Below, in pieces: positions 54,931 through 64,000 of a stretch of DNA of 64,000 nt (positions are counted from its first letter, which is position 1; the number at the start of each line of letters is the position of its first letter). The stretch is taken from assembly GCF_000421265.1 (NCBI RefSeq), contig NZ_ATWN01000001.1, positions 248,001 to 312,000 on the forward strand, written 5' to 3'. The position numbers were made by a program, and so were the translations under genes. The stretch is from Thalassospira lucentensis MCCC 1A00383 = DSM 14000. GTDB taxonomy: Bacteria > Pseudomonadota > Alphaproteobacteria > Rhodospirillales > Thalassospiraceae. Under the pieces are notes generated by a model, which worked only from the letters and a program-made list of their open reading frames with translations, was not told the DNA's origin and did not search any database.

Positions 54931-55938
54931 TTACAGGAACTTCGCCATGGCGACAGCAGTGTCGCTCATACGGTTCGAGAAGCCCCACTCGTTGTCATAC
55001 CACGACAGGATACGCACAAAGTTGCCACCGATGACCTGAGTCTGGGTAACGTCAAAGGTCGAGCTGTTCGGGTTGTGATTGAAATCAATCGAAACCAGCG
55101 GTTCGTCGCAGACGCCAAGAACGCCTTTGAGCGGGCCGTTTGCGGCTTCTTTGATCGCAGCATTGATTTCATCAACGGTGGTGTCGCGACCTGCAACAAA
55201 GGTCAGATCGATCATCGAGACATTCGGGGTCGGAACACGCACCGAAGTACCGTCAAGTTTGCCGTTCAGTTCCGGCAGAACAAGACCAACAGCCTTGGCC
55301 GCACCGGTCGAGGTCGGGATCATCGAAAGCGATGCTGAACGAGCACGGCGCATGTCTTTATGCAGGCTATCAACCGTGTTCTGGTCACCGGTAAATGCGT
55401 GAACAGTGGTCATGAAGCCCTTGGTGATGCCAACGGTTTTATTGAGAACATCTGCAACAGGTGCAAGGCAGTTGGTGGTGCAGGATGCGTTCGAAACAAT
55501 CACGTCACTGGCAGACAGGCTGTCGCTGTTAACGCCGTAAACAACGGTTTTGATATCACCCTTTGCAGGGGCGGAAATCAGAACGCGTTTGGCACCCGCC
55601 GTCAGGTGTTTGCCAGCACCGGCTTCGTCAAGGAAGATACCGGTGCACTCAAAGGCAATATCAACATTCAGTGCTGCCCATGGCAGGTTCGCCGGATCAC
55701 GTTCAGAGCAAACCTTGATCGCCTTGCCGTCGATGACGAGGTTTTCGCCTTCGGCTTTGACGTCATTGGCAAGAACGCCATGAACAGAATCATATTTCAG
55801 AAGATGTGCGTTGGTGGACACGTCGCCCAGGTCGTTGATGGCAACCACTTCAACATCGGTGCGGCCGCTTTCAACGATTGAACGCAGAACAAGACGGCCG
55901 ATACGACCAAAACCATTAATCGCTACGCGAATAGCCAT
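54931..55938 (-). CDS. gap: Glyceraldehyde-3-phosphate dehydrogenase
   Basis: A 335-aa NAD-dependent enzyme of glycolysis and gluconeogenesis. It carries INGFGRIGRLVLR at the N-terminus and the active-site SNASCTTNCLAP (Cys near residue 153), then GVLGVCDEPLVS and a C-terminal WYDNEWGFSNRM. Encoded after tkt on the minus strand with a terminator between them, so gap should have its own promoter in the 70 bases before its start. Confidence 0.97.
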   Translation of the reverse strand: MAIRVAINGFGRIGRLVLRSIVESGRTDVEVVAINDLGDVSTNAHLLKYDSVHGVLANDVKAEGENLVIDGKAIKVCSERDPANLPWAALNVDIAFECTGIFLDEAGAGKHLTAGAKRVLISAPAKGDIKTVVYGVNSDSLSASDVIVSNASCTTNCLAPVADVLNKTVGITKGFMTTVHAFTGDQNTVDSLHKDMRRARSASLSMIPTSTGAAKAVGLVLPELNGKLDGTSVRVPTPNVSMIDLTFVAGRDTTVDEINAAIKEAANGPLKGVLGVCDEPLVSIDFNHNPNSSTFDVTQTQVIGGNFVRILSWYDNEWGFSNRMSDTAVAMAKFL

Positions 55939-56006
55939 TCATCCCTCCAAAATTATACTGATTGCTACCTGGGGAGTATCAATCACGACTTGGGGCTTAA
56001 ACCCAA

Positions 56007-56044
56007 AGAAAAAAGGCCGGATCGGCATATTACCGATCCGGCCC
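56007..56044 (-). terminator. Intrinsic terminator between tkt and gap
   Basis: GGCCGGATCGG / CCGATCCGGCC stem (11 bp) with 7-base loop and TTTTTTCTTT on the minus strand, just 7 bases after the tkt stop. Confidence 0.95.
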
Positions 56045-56050
56045 TCTGAA

Positions 56051-58033
56051 TTAAACCAGTTCCTTGGCCGCTTTGACCAATGCCTCGGCAGTGATGCCGA
56101 AATGCTCATACAGAACCGGAGCCGGTGCAGAAGCACCAAATCCATGCATGCCGATAACCTTGCCGGTATCGCCAACATATTTTTCCCAACCAAACACCGA
56201 AAGGGCTTCGATGGCAACGCGCGGTGCGCTGCCCAGAACGCCCTTGCGATATTCCGGTGACTGGGTGTCAAACAGTTCCCAGCTTGGCAGCGAAACCACA
56301 GCAGCATTAACGCCGTCGGCTTTCAGCTTGACCTGTGCGTCAACTGCGATTTCAACTTCCGAACCGGTCGCGATCAGCGTGACCTGACGATCACCGTCAC
56401 AATCGGAAATCACATAACCGCCACGTGCGACAAGGTTGTCTTCGCGGTATTCGGTACGAAGGGTCGGCAGGTTCTGACGGGTAAGGGCCAGAACGGTCGG
56501 GCCGGTTTCGTTGGTGATTGCCATTGCCCATGCTTCTGCGGTCTCAACCGCGTCACCCGGACGGATGACAGTGACGTTCGGCATTGCGCGCAGCGAAGCA
56601 ACGTGTTCGACCGGCTGATGGGTCGGGCCGTCTTCGCCAAGACCGATGGAATCGTGGGTCATGACGTAAACAACGCGCTGGTTCATAAGAGCCGACAGAC
56701 GGATTGCCGGACGGCAGTAATCGGTAAAGACCAAGAAGGTCCCACCATAGGGCAGGACGCCGCCATGCAGGGCCAAACCGTTCATGGCCGCAGCCATGCC
56801 GTGTTCACGGATACCGTAATAGATGTAGCCACCTTCATAACCACCGTCGGCGGTGATCGGGGCCTGAACACTGGTCTTGGTGTTGTTCGAACCGGTCAGG
56901 TCGGCAGAGCCGCCGATCATTTCCGGGATTGCCTTGGTCAGCACTTCAAGAACGTTCTCGGACGCCTTGCGGGTGGCGACCTTTGGCTGATCTGCTGTGA
57001 TCTGTTTTTTGTAGTCGTTAAAGGCTTCGATCCAGTTTTCCGGAAGCTTGCCTTCGATGCGGCGCTCGAACTCGTCTTTCAAAGCGGCATCAAGACCTTC
57101 GAAGCGACCACCCCAAGCATTGAAGTCGTCCGCACCGCGTGCACCAGCAGCGGTCCATGCGTCACGCACGTCAGCAGGGATATCAAACGGCTCAGACGTC
57201 CAGCCGAGTTTTTTGCGTGCACCAGCAAGTTCTTCGGCACCGAGTGGGGAGCCGTGCGTTGCCGAGGTGCCACCCTTGGTCGGCGCGCCAAAACCGATTT
57301 CGGTTTTGCAGGCGATCATCGACGGGGTGTTGGTGTTTTTTGCTTTGGCAATCGCTGCTTCGATGGCGGCCGGATCGTGACCGTCAATCGACTGAATATC
57401 CCAGCCAGCAGCTTCAAAGCGCTTGGTGTGATCTTCAGACGTCGAAAGCGACGTCGGGCCATCAATGGAAATGCCGTTGTCGTCAAACAGGACGATCAGT
57501 TTCGACAGTTTCATGTGGCCAGCCATCGAAATGGCTTCCTGCGAAATACCTTCCATCAGGCAACCGTCGCCCGCGATCACATAGGTAAAGTGATCGACAA
57601 CGTCATTGCCATAACGGGCATTCATGATGCGTTCGCCAAGGGCGAAACCAACCGAGGTCGCAATGCCCTGACCCAGCGGGCCAGTGGTGGTTTCAATGCC
57701 TTCACCGTGGCCAAATTCAGGGTGACCAGCAGTGCGCGAGCCCATCTGACGGAAATTCTTGATCTGATCAAGATCGAAATCTTCGTACCCGGTCAGGTGC
57801 AGAAGCGAATACAGAAGCATCGAACCGTGACCTGCAGACAGGATGAAACGGTCGCGGTCTGGCCAGTTCGGGTGCTTTGGATCGAACTTCAAGAATTTGG
57901 TGTAAAGAACAGTCGCAACATCTGCCATGCCCATCGGCATGCCTGGATGTCCCGAGTTTGCTTTTTCGACAGCGTCGGCCGAAAGGAAGCGGATGGCATT
58001 GGCCATGCGATTGTGTTCTGCTTGCGTCGTCAT
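56051..58033 (-). CDS. tkt: Transketolase
   Basis: A 660-aa thiamine-diphosphate enzyme of the pentose-phosphate pathway. The TPP-binding fold has GHPGMPMG near residue 28, GHGSMLLYSLLHLTGY, GPLGQGIATSVGFALGE and VIAGDGCLMEG-like IAGDGCLMEGISQEA near 155; the pyrimidine domain has TDYCRPAIRLSALM and ESIGLGEDGPTHQPVEH-like DSIGLGEDGPTHQPVEHVASLR. Normal length. It is divergent from DUF4164-zapA. Confidence 0.97.
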   Translation of the reverse strand: MTTQAEHNRMANAIRFLSADAVEKANSGHPGMPMGMADVATVLYTKFLKFDPKHPNWPDRDRFILSAGHGSMLLYSLLHLTGYEDFDLDQIKNFRQMGSRTAGHPEFGHGEGIETTTGPLGQGIATSVGFALGERIMNARYGNDVVDHFTYVIAGDGCLMEGISQEAISMAGHMKLSKLIVLFDDNGISIDGPTSLSTSEDHTKRFEAAGWDIQSIDGHDPAAIEAAIAKAKNTNTPSMIACKTEIGFGAPTKGGTSATHGSPLGAEELAGARKKLGWTSEPFDIPADVRDAWTAAGARGADDFNAWGGRFEGLDAALKDEFERRIEGKLPENWIEAFNDYKKQITADQPKVATRKASENVLEVLTKAIPEMIGGSADLTGSNNTKTSVQAPITADGGYEGGYIYYGIREHGMAAAMNGLALHGGVLPYGGTFLVFTDYCRPAIRLSALMNQRVVYVMTHDSIGLGEDGPTHQPVEHVASLRAMPNVTVIRPGDAVETAEAWAMAITNETGPTVLALTRQNLPTLRTEYREDNLVARGGYVISDCDGDRQVTLIATGSEVEIAVDAQVKLKADGVNAAVVSLPSWELFDTQSPEYRKGVLGSAPRVAIEALSVFGWEKYVGDTGKVIGMHGFGASAPAPVLYEHFGITAEALVKAAKELV

Positions 58034-58464
58034 GTGATGCGGTTCCTGGGGGTTTCGCGGTCGGGCGATGAAAACACTTAAATACGGTTATTCAAACATT
58101 AACGGAATTCGCGCGGAAGATGCCCTTATGGGCGCCATTCGTCAACCGCTTCTGTCAAAAAACGACGCCGATTACCTTAAATCCGGCTAATGGATATTCT
58201 CGTGGTACATTGCTTTCGTGCAGCATGTTGACGTTGGCGCGATTGAGGCACTATGTTTTCAGAGGTTTACCGTCATTGTGTTGGAATGATTGATTTTGCG
58301 TTCGCATGTTCTTGGTGGCGCAGAAAAGTTGATCACTGCAATGGTAACGGATACTTCGGCCATTTTCATGACATCATCGGTTGGCTTTATGGTCGATTAT
58401 GATGATTCGCCGCAGATCATATCGGTCTGTGGCCCTCGAAACGTATAATATCGGGTAGGAATTT
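58034..58464. other. Divergent promoter region between tkt and DUF4164-zapA
   Basis: About 430 bases without a gene. TATAAT at 58444-58449 could be the -10 of the DUF4164 gene but has no good -35. No ORF, repeat or RNA family is recognised. Confidence 0.4.
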
Positions 58465-58731
58465 ATGTCGCGGTTGCAACAGGCAAGTGATCGGCTGAAG
58501 ACAGCATTGGACAGTCTTAATACCGCCGTGGAGTCGGTGCTGGATCAGGATGCACAGGACCAGTCATCTGACGTGCAGGAAGTCGAAGCATTGCGCAGTC
58601 AGCTTTCAGCGCTGCGTGCGGATTACGACAAGCTTACCCACACCACAGAAACCGTTTCGGCACGGCTTGATGGCGCGGTTGACCAGCTAAAATTCGTTCT
58701 TTCAGAAGAACCCGTCAAGGAGCAGGCATAA
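58465..58731 (+). CDS. DUF4164-type coiled-coil protein upstream of zapA
   Basis: An 88-aa protein, nearly all heptad-repeat helix (LQQASDRLKTALDSLNTAVESVL and VEALRSQLSALRADYDKLTHTTETVSARLDGAV). This resembles DUF4164 proteins found just before zapA in alphaproteobacteria. ZapA begins 3 bases after its stop, so they are made together, which suggests an FtsZ-ring accessory role like ZapB. Function unproven. Confidence 0.8.
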   Translation: MSRLQQASDRLKTALDSLNTAVESVLDQDAQDQSSDVQEVEALRSQLSALRADYDKLTHTTETVSARLDGAVDQLKFVLSEEPVKEQA

Positions 58732-58734
58732 CCC

Positions 58735-59082
58735 ATGGCACAGGTTTCCATTCGCATTAACGGTCGCAGTTATGACATCGCGTGCGATGACGGTCAGGAA
58801 GAACGCATCCATTCTTTGGCAAATTATGTCGATGAACGGGTTAAGGAAATCTCTGGCGCGGTCGGCCAGATCGGTGAACAGCGTTTGCTGGTGATGACAA
58901 GTTTGTTGATTGCCGATGAACTGGGTGATGCCCATGAGCAGCTGCGTGCGCCAAAACCAGAACAGCCAACCGCTGCCGAGCCGGGAAGTCTTTCGGCTGC
59001 TGAAAGCGACGCGCTGGCGGAAAATATTGAAAATATGGCCGGTCGGATCGAAGGCATCGCCGCAAAGCTGATCAGGGATTAA
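58735..59082 (+). CDS. zapA: Cell division protein ZapA
   Basis: A 115-aa FtsZ-bundling protein. VSIRINGRSYDIACDDGQEERIHSLANYVDERVKEI is the family N-terminal domain, followed by RLLVMTSLLIADELGDAHEQL, and an acidic linker and C-terminal coiled coil (ALAENIENMAGRIEGIAAKL). In many proteobacteria 6S RNA is encoded just after zapA, as here. Confidence 0.94.
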   Translation: MAQVSIRINGRSYDIACDDGQEERIHSLANYVDERVKEISGAVGQIGEQRLLVMTSLLIADELGDAHEQLRAPKPEQPTAAEPGSLSAAESDALAENIENMAGRIEGIAAKLIRD

Positions 59083-59228
59083 TTAGTCTGTTACGGGCAG
59101 GGCTGCGCCATTGTTGTGCTTTGTAAATTGCCAAAGTGTGGTGCAAAGGCCGGGCATGGACCTGACAAAGACGGGGCCTTGGCAAGGGACGAATTCTCAA
59201 GGTACTTGAAATTACCCCAATCGAGGAC

Positions 59229-59420
59229 TAAGTTCCGTTCGCTGACCCGTTTGCGATGCGCCGTTCGCGGTGATCAAGAACGACAGCATTAAGGGAGCTG
59301 CCCTGTGCGTCAGGTTCGCTAATTCCCGGGGCCGATGCTCATTTCTCTAGGGAGCTGTCCCTGTCGAGGCCGTGGTCTCGTTAAACGGCGCCCACCTGCA
59401 CACGCAGGTCACGAGGAATT
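59229..59420 (+). ncRNA. ssrS: 6S RNA
   Basis: The gap downstream of zapA is the usual site of 6S RNA, which binds the sigma-70 RNA polymerase and mimics open promoter DNA. The sequence can form a long rod: AGTTCC (59231-59236) pairs with GGAATT (59414-59419), TGACC (59243-59247) with GGTCA (59407-59411), and GCGCCGTT (59258-59265) with AACGGCGC (59384-59391). A short hairpin ACCTGC / GCAGGT lies near the 3' end. Between them is the expected large bulged region. Ends are approximate. The remaining bases to 59583 show no ORF of note. Confidence 0.7.
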
Positions 59421-59583
59421 ACCATATGACCAACGGCAGTGTGGCTCCCGCTTTATTTATTGAAGATATCTGAACATATCCCGTCTCCTTTACGTAATGC
59501 AGTTGCGGTGCGTCCCGGGTTTGGGTGCTGCCCCTAAAAAGCATGTCCGCATTCTGGTCATGTGAAGAAACACAGGAAATAAT

Positions 59584-60399
59584 ATGCGTTTACTCCATCT
59601 CGGCGATGTTCTGGGTCAGAGCGGTCGTATAGCTGCCTTGGAAGCATTGCCGATGCTCCGCGATCGTTTGTCTGTTGATGTCGCGGTGGTGAATGTCGAA
59701 AACGCAGCCCATGGCTTTGGCGTTACGGCCAAAATCTGCAAGGAATTCTATGATGCTGGCGCGGATGTTCTGACCACAGGCAACCATGTCTGGGATCAGC
59801 GCGAAATTATTGCCTATATCGACGAAGATGAAAAACTTCTGCGTCCCTGGAACTTCCCTGATGGCACACCGGGGAAGGGGGATTACGTTGTTAAAACCCG
59901 TTCGGGCAAGAAAGCCTGCGTGATCAACATGATGGGCCGTTTGTTTATGGACCCGCTTTCTTGCCCGTTTCTGGGCGCGAACAAGCTGTTTTCCAAGTAT
60001 AAGCTTGGCAAAAACGTTGATGCCATCATCCTTGATTTTCATGCGGAAACCACATCGGAGAAGATGGCGTTTGGGCATCATTGTGACGGGCGTGCATCAC
60101 TCGTTTTGGGCACGCATACGCATGTGCCAACTGCTGATGCGCAAATCCTACCAAATGGCACGGGCTATCAAACCGATGTTGGTATGTGCGGCGATTTTGA
60201 TTCGGTCATCGGCATGAAAAAAGAAACCTCGGTCCGGAAATTCCTGACCAAAATGCCATCCGGCCGGTTTGAACCCGCAGAAGGCCCGGCGACGGTTTGC
60301 GGTGTTTTTGTTGAAACTGACAATAACACCGGATTGGCCAAGCGTATTGAATCAGTGCGGATCGGCGGACGCCTTAAGGGCAGCTGGCCAAGCGCCTAG
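59584..60399 (+). CDS. ymdB: YmdB-type metallophosphoesterase (TIGR00282 family)
   Basis: A 271-aa cytoplasmic metal-dependent phosphodiesterase. Motifs: LLHLGDVLGQSGR (GDxxG, metal site), VVNVENAAHGFG (NxEN), LTTGNHVWDQ (GNH), and DFHAETTSEKMAFGHHCDGRASLVLGTHTHVPTAD (both metal-binding His). In B. subtilis YmdB has 2',3'-cAMP phosphodiesterase activity; in Gram-negatives function is unclear. It is on the zapA-6S side; the 5-formyl-THF cyclo-ligase gene often found between them is missing. Confidence 0.92.
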   Translation: MRLLHLGDVLGQSGRIAALEALPMLRDRLSVDVAVVNVENAAHGFGVTAKICKEFYDAGADVLTTGNHVWDQREIIAYIDEDEKLLRPWNFPDGTPGKGDYVVKTRSGKKACVINMMGRLFMDPLSCPFLGANKLFSKYKLGKNVDAIILDFHAETTSEKMAFGHHCDGRASLVLGTHTHVPTADAQILPNGTGYQTDVGMCGDFDSVIGMKKETSVRKFLTKMPSGRFEPAEGPATVCGVFVETDNNTGLAKRIESVRIGGRLKGSWPSA

Positions 60400-60429
60400 C
60401 CATCAATGTTAGATTGACCTGAGAATCAC

Positions 60430-60462
60430 AAAGGCCCGCCAAATCGGCGGGCCTTTGTTTTT
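60430..60462. terminator. Intrinsic terminator between ymdB and the chemoreceptor
   Basis: AAAGGCCCGCC / GGCGGGCCTTT stem (11 bp) with 5-base loop, followed by TTTGTTTTT on the plus strand. The T run supports ymdB; it could also act for the converging chemoreceptor. Confidence 0.92.
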
Positions 60463-60486
60463 GGTGTTTGACGCCTTATCAAATGA

Positions 60487-62709
60487 TCAGGCAGCGCGGT
60501 CGCGGGCCTGCTGACGCAGATCTTCAAGAATGTTGGTGATGCGGTTGCGCATTTCACTGACTTTCTCGGATGCGACCTTGGATGTTGTCAGAACTTCGCC
60601 AGACAACTGACCGGTTTTACCCGTCTCGTTGGCAACCTCGGTGATGGATGCTGATACCGAACGGGTTCTGTCCGCTGCACCACGCACATTTCGCGTGATC
60701 TCATCGGTTGCTGCACCCTGTTCTTCGACGGCTGCTGAAATTGTGGTGGCGATTTCATTGAGGCTGGCAATGATCGTTCCGATATCACCGATGGCTGTCA
60801 CAGACTCACCTGTTGCCTTCTGGATACCCGAAATCTGACCGGCGATTTCTTCGGTCGCTTTTTCGGTCTGATTGGCAAGGTTTTTAACCTCGGCGGCGAC
60901 AACGGCAAAGCCTTTGCCCGCGTCACCCGCACGGGCGGCCTCAATCGTTGCGTTCAGTGCCAGAAGGTTAGTTTGTTCGGCAATGTCGGTGATCAGCGCG
61001 ATAACCTCGCCAATACGACCGGCCGATTGCGACAGGCTGTGTACCAGTTCGTTGGTATGCTGAGCACGTTGAGACGCCTCGTTAGAGATACGTGTCGTCT
61101 CTGCCATCTGACGATTAATCTCGGCGTTGGATGCCGAAAGTTGCTCGGTTGCGGCCGCAACCGTTTCAACGTTGCCGGTGGCTTCCTGTGCCGATGTTGC
61201 GACATCTTCGCTCTGGGTTGATACCAGTTCGGCACTGTGGGTCATCTGACCCGAAACACCCTGAAGCTGATCGGCAAGGGTGGCGATTTCATTGACCGCT
61301 GTTTCGACTTCATCCTGAAGTGTATCAGCCAGACCAAGAAGCTCGTCGCGCAGCGCTTCATTGCGTTCACGGTTAAGGTGCTCTTCTTCGGCCTGCATAT
61401 CGCGGACCTTGATCGCATTTTCCTTAAACACATCAACAGCACGTCCCATGGCGGAAATCTCGTCATGCCCTTTGGACGGAACATCGACGTCAAGATCACC
61501 ATCCGCCAGCGAAACCATGGTTTTTTGCAAACCGGCCAAACGACGCAAAAGGTTGCCACGCACATAGACGACAAAGATCAGTAACGGGATAAGGATTGCT
61601 GCGGCACCAACCCCATACATGACATAGGTACTTTGGGTGTTGAGTGTGTTTGCATCACCCGCAGCCCGGTCTACACCGGTTTGAAGGGCTTCGACCATCG
61701 CATTGACGCCATTTTCCATGGCGGTTGCGTATTCTGCAGTATGGACAACGGCAGCGGCCTGTTCTTCGGACAGTTCAAGTTCGCGCATCCGTAATGCTGG
61801 GATGCTTGCATCCCCAACCGTCAGCTCACGAATATCCTTGATCAGACCAAGGTAAAACTTCTGAAGTTTCTTGTTTTCAAGGCCATTGATGGTTTTTTCG
61901 GCTTGATCAATTGTGCCACGGATCTGAACACTGGTGATTTTTAGGCGCGTCGAATCACTTGATGACGCGGTGCTCAAAATTGTGTTGGTGATTTCCCCGC
62001 CAAGACGTGCCAATTCGAGAATCGGGGCACGGTCGCTGAGCGTTGTATCAAGCGTAAACAGCAGATCTTTGCTTTGAGTCAGCTGATCAGGTGTCAGATA
62101 ATTGCCGCTTTTGCGCAGTTCTTCGACCTGGGCTGCAACAGTGGAAATTTGATTTTGTGACATCGATGTCAATGGTTTGATCATTGATGCAAAGCGACCG
62201 CTCAACTGTTGGAACTGATCAAGTTTCTCGGAAATTTCAGCGGAAATTTCAAAGCGGTTCAGAGTTTTTTGGTGAAGCTCCTCCAAGCCACCGGCAAGGT
62301 CCTGACCGCTTTTTTCGATATGCGACAGGGATTCAGGTGACATCCCCGATTGCGCCAGTTGTTCAAGCTTTTCGCGCAAGCCATCGAGCAACATGTCGAG
62401 TTCGATTTTGACAACCTGCTCTTCGGAAAGTGTTGATGCCGCGACAATCCGCGGTGCGGATGCGACGATCTTTACGCTTTCGGTTGCCAGTTGCTGTGCG
62501 GTGAACATTGGTGGCAGTTGTTCATAGGCAATCTCGTCAAGCCGAGTGCCAAATTTATTAAATGAAAATACGGAAACGGCTGCTGCCAATACAGCAATAA
62601 GGCCAACGAGGAAAAAGGCGCCGGCCAGCTTTTCGCGTACGCCAAACCCCGATTTTCCCGCCGCTTTCGACGCAGACGGCTTGTTGTCGCGTTTTATATT
62701 CAATCCCAT
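60487..62709 (-). CDS. Methyl-accepting chemotaxis protein, tandem copy 1
   Basis: A 740-aa receptor: TM1 near residues 30-52, a large helical periplasmic domain of about 300 residues (helical-bundle type, not Cache), TM2 near 365-385, HAMP ([24 protein letters not shown]), and a signalling domain with [50 protein letters not shown]. No CheR pentapeptide. Start ATG at 62709. Its last 300 residues are close to those of the next gene upstream (63061), about 40 differences by eye, so they are recent paralogues or share gene conversion. Confidence 0.95.
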   Translation of the reverse strand: MGLNIKRDNKPSASKAAGKSGFGVREKLAGAFFLVGLIAVLAAAVSVFSFNKFGTRLDEIAYEQLPPMFTAQQLATESVKIVASAPRIVAASTLSEEQVVKIELDMLLDGLREKLEQLAQSGMSPESLSHIEKSGQDLAGGLEELHQKTLNRFEISAEISEKLDQFQQLSGRFASMIKPLTSMSQNQISTVAAQVEELRKSGNYLTPDQLTQSKDLLFTLDTTLSDRAPILELARLGGEITNTILSTASSSDSTRLKITSVQIRGTIDQAEKTINGLENKKLQKFYLGLIKDIRELTVGDASIPALRMRELELSEEQAAAVVHTAEYATAMENGVNAMVEALQTGVDRAAGDANTLNTQSTYVMYGVGAAAILIPLLIFVVYVRGNLLRRLAGLQKTMVSLADGDLDVDVPSKGHDEISAMGRAVDVFKENAIKVRDMQAEEEHLNRERNEALRDELLGLADTLQDEVETAVNEIATLADQLQGVSGQMTHSAELVSTQSEDVATSAQEATGNVETVAAATEQLSASNAEINRQMAETTRISNEASQRAQHTNELVHSLSQSAGRIGEVIALITDIAEQTNLLALNATIEAARAGDAGKGFAVVAAEVKNLANQTEKATEEIAGQISGIQKATGESVTAIGDIGTIIASLNEIATTISAAVEEQGAATDEITRNVRGAADRTRSVSASITEVANETGKTGQLSGEVLTTSKVASEKVSEMRNRITNILEDLRQQARDRAA

Positions 62710-63060
62710 TATTTGGTATCCCCATAGACGAATAAGCCGGGTGCCGACACATTTCTGTATCGACGCACGTTGTACGGGTCTCTCAGATGAAACTTCCCGG
62801 GAATGCCGCTTTCGGAGGACATCTGTTCTGCCAGTGTGTGGGGCGGCAGTTCAGATGAGGAAAGGTGGCTTATGTTATTGTTATTAGACAAAGCTATAGC
62901 ATAGCCTTTGCAACACAAGCACGAATTTTTCCCCTTAGTCCTACGTATAGGTTGTTTGTGCGCTGCCGCTCAATGCCAAGAGTAGGGGGGAACAAACTGG
63001 CCATAAAAAAAGGCCCGCCTGATGGCGGGCCTTTCGTCAGGATCACAAAGCAGTTTTGGA
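62710..63060. other. Gap between the two tandem chemoreceptor genes
   Basis: 351 bases holding the terminator of the upstream receptor (63004-63034) and presumably the promoter of the downstream one. Each receptor is therefore a separate unit. No ORF is credible. Confidence 0.5.
63004..63034 (-). terminator. Intrinsic terminator of chemoreceptor copy 2
   Basis: AAAGGCCCGCC / GGCGGGCCTTT stem with a TGAT loop and a T run on the minus strand. The stem is the same as that of the terminator at 60430. Confidence 0.92.
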
Positions 63061-64000
63061 TCAGGAAGCTGCACGATCATGTGCCTGTTGGCGCAGATCG
63101 TCGAGGATTGTATTGATCCGTGACCGCAGGTTTTCGACCTTTTGCGAGGCTTCTTGTGCCGTCGACAGAACCTGGCTTGAAAGTTCGCCAGTCTTGCTGG
63201 TTTCCGCGGAAACCTCGGTAATCGACGACGATACCGAACGGGTCCGATCCGCCGCACCGCGAACGTTGCGGGTGATTTCGTCGGTCGCAGCACCCTGTTC
63301 CTCGACCGCAGCCGAAATGGTGGTTGCGATTTCATTGAGGTTCTCAATGATCCGACCAATATCACCTATGGCCGTCACCGATTCACCGGTTGCCTTCTGA
63401 ATGCCGGAAATTTGCCCCGAAATTTCTTCGGTTGCTTTTTCCGTCTGGTTGGCAAGGTTTTTGACCTCGGCGGCGACAACGGCAAAGCCTTTGCCAGCAT
63501 CACCGGCACGGGCGGCCTCAATCGTTGCGTTGAGTGCCAGAAGGTTGGTCTGTTCGGCAATGTCGGTAATCAACGCAATGACTTCGCCAATGCGATCTGC
63601 CGACTGTGACAGGCTGACTACCAATTCGTTGGTTTCCTGTGCACGGGTCGATGCTTCGCCGGAAATCCGGGTTGATTCCGCCATTTGACGGTTGATTTCC
63701 GCGTTCGATGCCGACAGCTGTTCGGTCGCTGCGGCAACTGTTTCAACGTTGCCGGTGGCTTCTTGTGCCGAGTTGGCGACTTCTTCGGTTTGACCCGAAA
63801 CCAGTTCGGCACTTGAGGTCATCTGTCCCGACACACCTTGCAACTGATCACCAAGGGCGGCGATTTCATTCACAGCACTTTCGACTTCGTTCTGAAGCGT
63901 ATCGGCAAGGCCAAGAAGTTCATCGCGCAGCGCTTCGTTGCGTTCATGATTAAGGCGTTCTTCTTCGGCCTGCATGTCGCGGACCTTGATCGCATTATCT
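63061..64000 (-). CDS. Methyl-accepting chemotaxis protein, tandem copy 2 (cut by window end)
   Basis: The C-terminal 313 residues of a receptor whose 5' part lies beyond the window. The visible region starts in the post-HAMP helix ([24 protein letters not shown]) and covers the whole signalling domain with the same hairpin tip as copy 1. No membrane or sensor portion is seen. Over about 303 aligned residues there are about 40 differences from copy 1, with a 50-residue identical block around the tip. No CheR pentapeptide at the end (QQAHDRAAS). Confidence 0.95.
   Translation of the reverse strand, partial: DNAIKVRDMQAEEERLNHERNEALRDELLGLADTLQNEVESAVNEIAALGDQLQGVSGQMTSSAELVSGQTEEVANSAQEATGNVETVAAATEQLSASNAEINRQMAESTRISGEASTRAQETNELVVSLSQSADRIGEVIALITDIAEQTNLLALNATIEAARAGDAGKGFAVVAAEVKNLANQTEKATEEISGQISGIQKATGESVTAIGDIGRIIENLNEIATTISAAVEEQGAATDEITRNVRGAADRTRSVSSSITEVSAETSKTGELSSQVLSTAQEASQKVENLRSRINTILDDLRQQAHDRAAS

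Noticed and set aside
56603-58081. 492-codon plus-strand ORF opposite tkt
   Set aside because: Antisense to transketolase; no protein family features.
59426-59473. 15-codon ORF after the 6S RNA with a fair ribosome site
   Set aside because: Too short, no homologue known, and close to the RNA end; probably chance.

Overview
The window looks like chromosome of a free-living alphaproteobacterium, most likely in the Rhodospirillales and close to Thalassospira. This is inferred from gene content: MipZ in place of a Min system, the DUF2849 - sulfite reductase - DUF934 cassette, DUF1489 and DUF1127 proteins, a 6S RNA behind zapA, PHB phasin, type-B PutA with an Lrp-type regulator, and moderate GC. 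It is gene-dense, with short intergenic gaps and many clean intrinsic terminators. I see no insertion sequence, prophage, CRISPR array, rRNA or tRNA gene.

Layout. 1-4250: tail of an unknown gene, a 3-hydroxyisobutyrate-dehydrogenase-like protein, PPK2, a DUF1127 protein, a GcvA-like LysR regulator and DUF1489. 4340-6930: sulfite reduction operon (DUF2849, siroheme reductase, DUF934) behind an inverted repeat. 7190-10130: an unrecognised 450-aa protein plus a MATE exporter behind a promoter whose -10 lies in an operator-like dyad. 10158-16122: leucine/isovalerate operon on the minus strand (mccB, liuC, mccA, HMG-CoA lyase, GNAT), with a palindrome inside its likely promoter. 16318-21640: DsbA-fold isomerase, then divergent putR/putA with a near-consensus Lrp site between them. 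21839-29156: BON lipoprotein, Bfd, leucine dehydrogenase, small unknown protein, second isomerase, Tat-exported GH114-like protein, LhgO-like oxidase and an unknown exported protein.

29497-35910: MipZ, VWA and membrane J-domain proteins, followed by sugar-nucleotide genes galU, ugd and phosphomannomutase. 35951-43440: DacF-type carboxypeptidase with SPOR domain, lipoprotein, phasin with a long Lys/Ala/Pro-rich N-terminus, clpS-clpA and an unknown helical protein. 43441-43763: three phased dyad repeats and an orphan terminator, a candidate regulated small RNA. 43971-46282: a secreted Cache-like protein paired with a chemoreceptor. 46624-50942: a stress-like glycine-rich protein and a three-gene TolQ/MotA + MotB/OmpA + OmpA cluster. 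51217-58033: inositol monophosphatase, EF-P, ThiE, two small genes, GAPDH and transketolase. 58465-60399: DUF4164, ZapA, 6S RNA and a YmdB-type phosphoesterase. 60487-64000: two tandem, closely related chemoreceptor genes, the second cut by the window end.

Together the genes suggest a motile, heterotrophic cell that degrades leucine and proline, stores polyphosphate and polyhydroxyalkanoate, makes UDP-glucose/UDP-glucuronate for envelope polysaccharide, and has several chemoreceptors. The points most worth a second look are the phased repeats with the orphan terminator (43485-43763), the MipZ-VWA-J-protein operon, the secreted sensor/chemoreceptor pair, the energised-channel cluster, the unknown protein + MATE pair, and the fairly explicit operators in front of liu and put.
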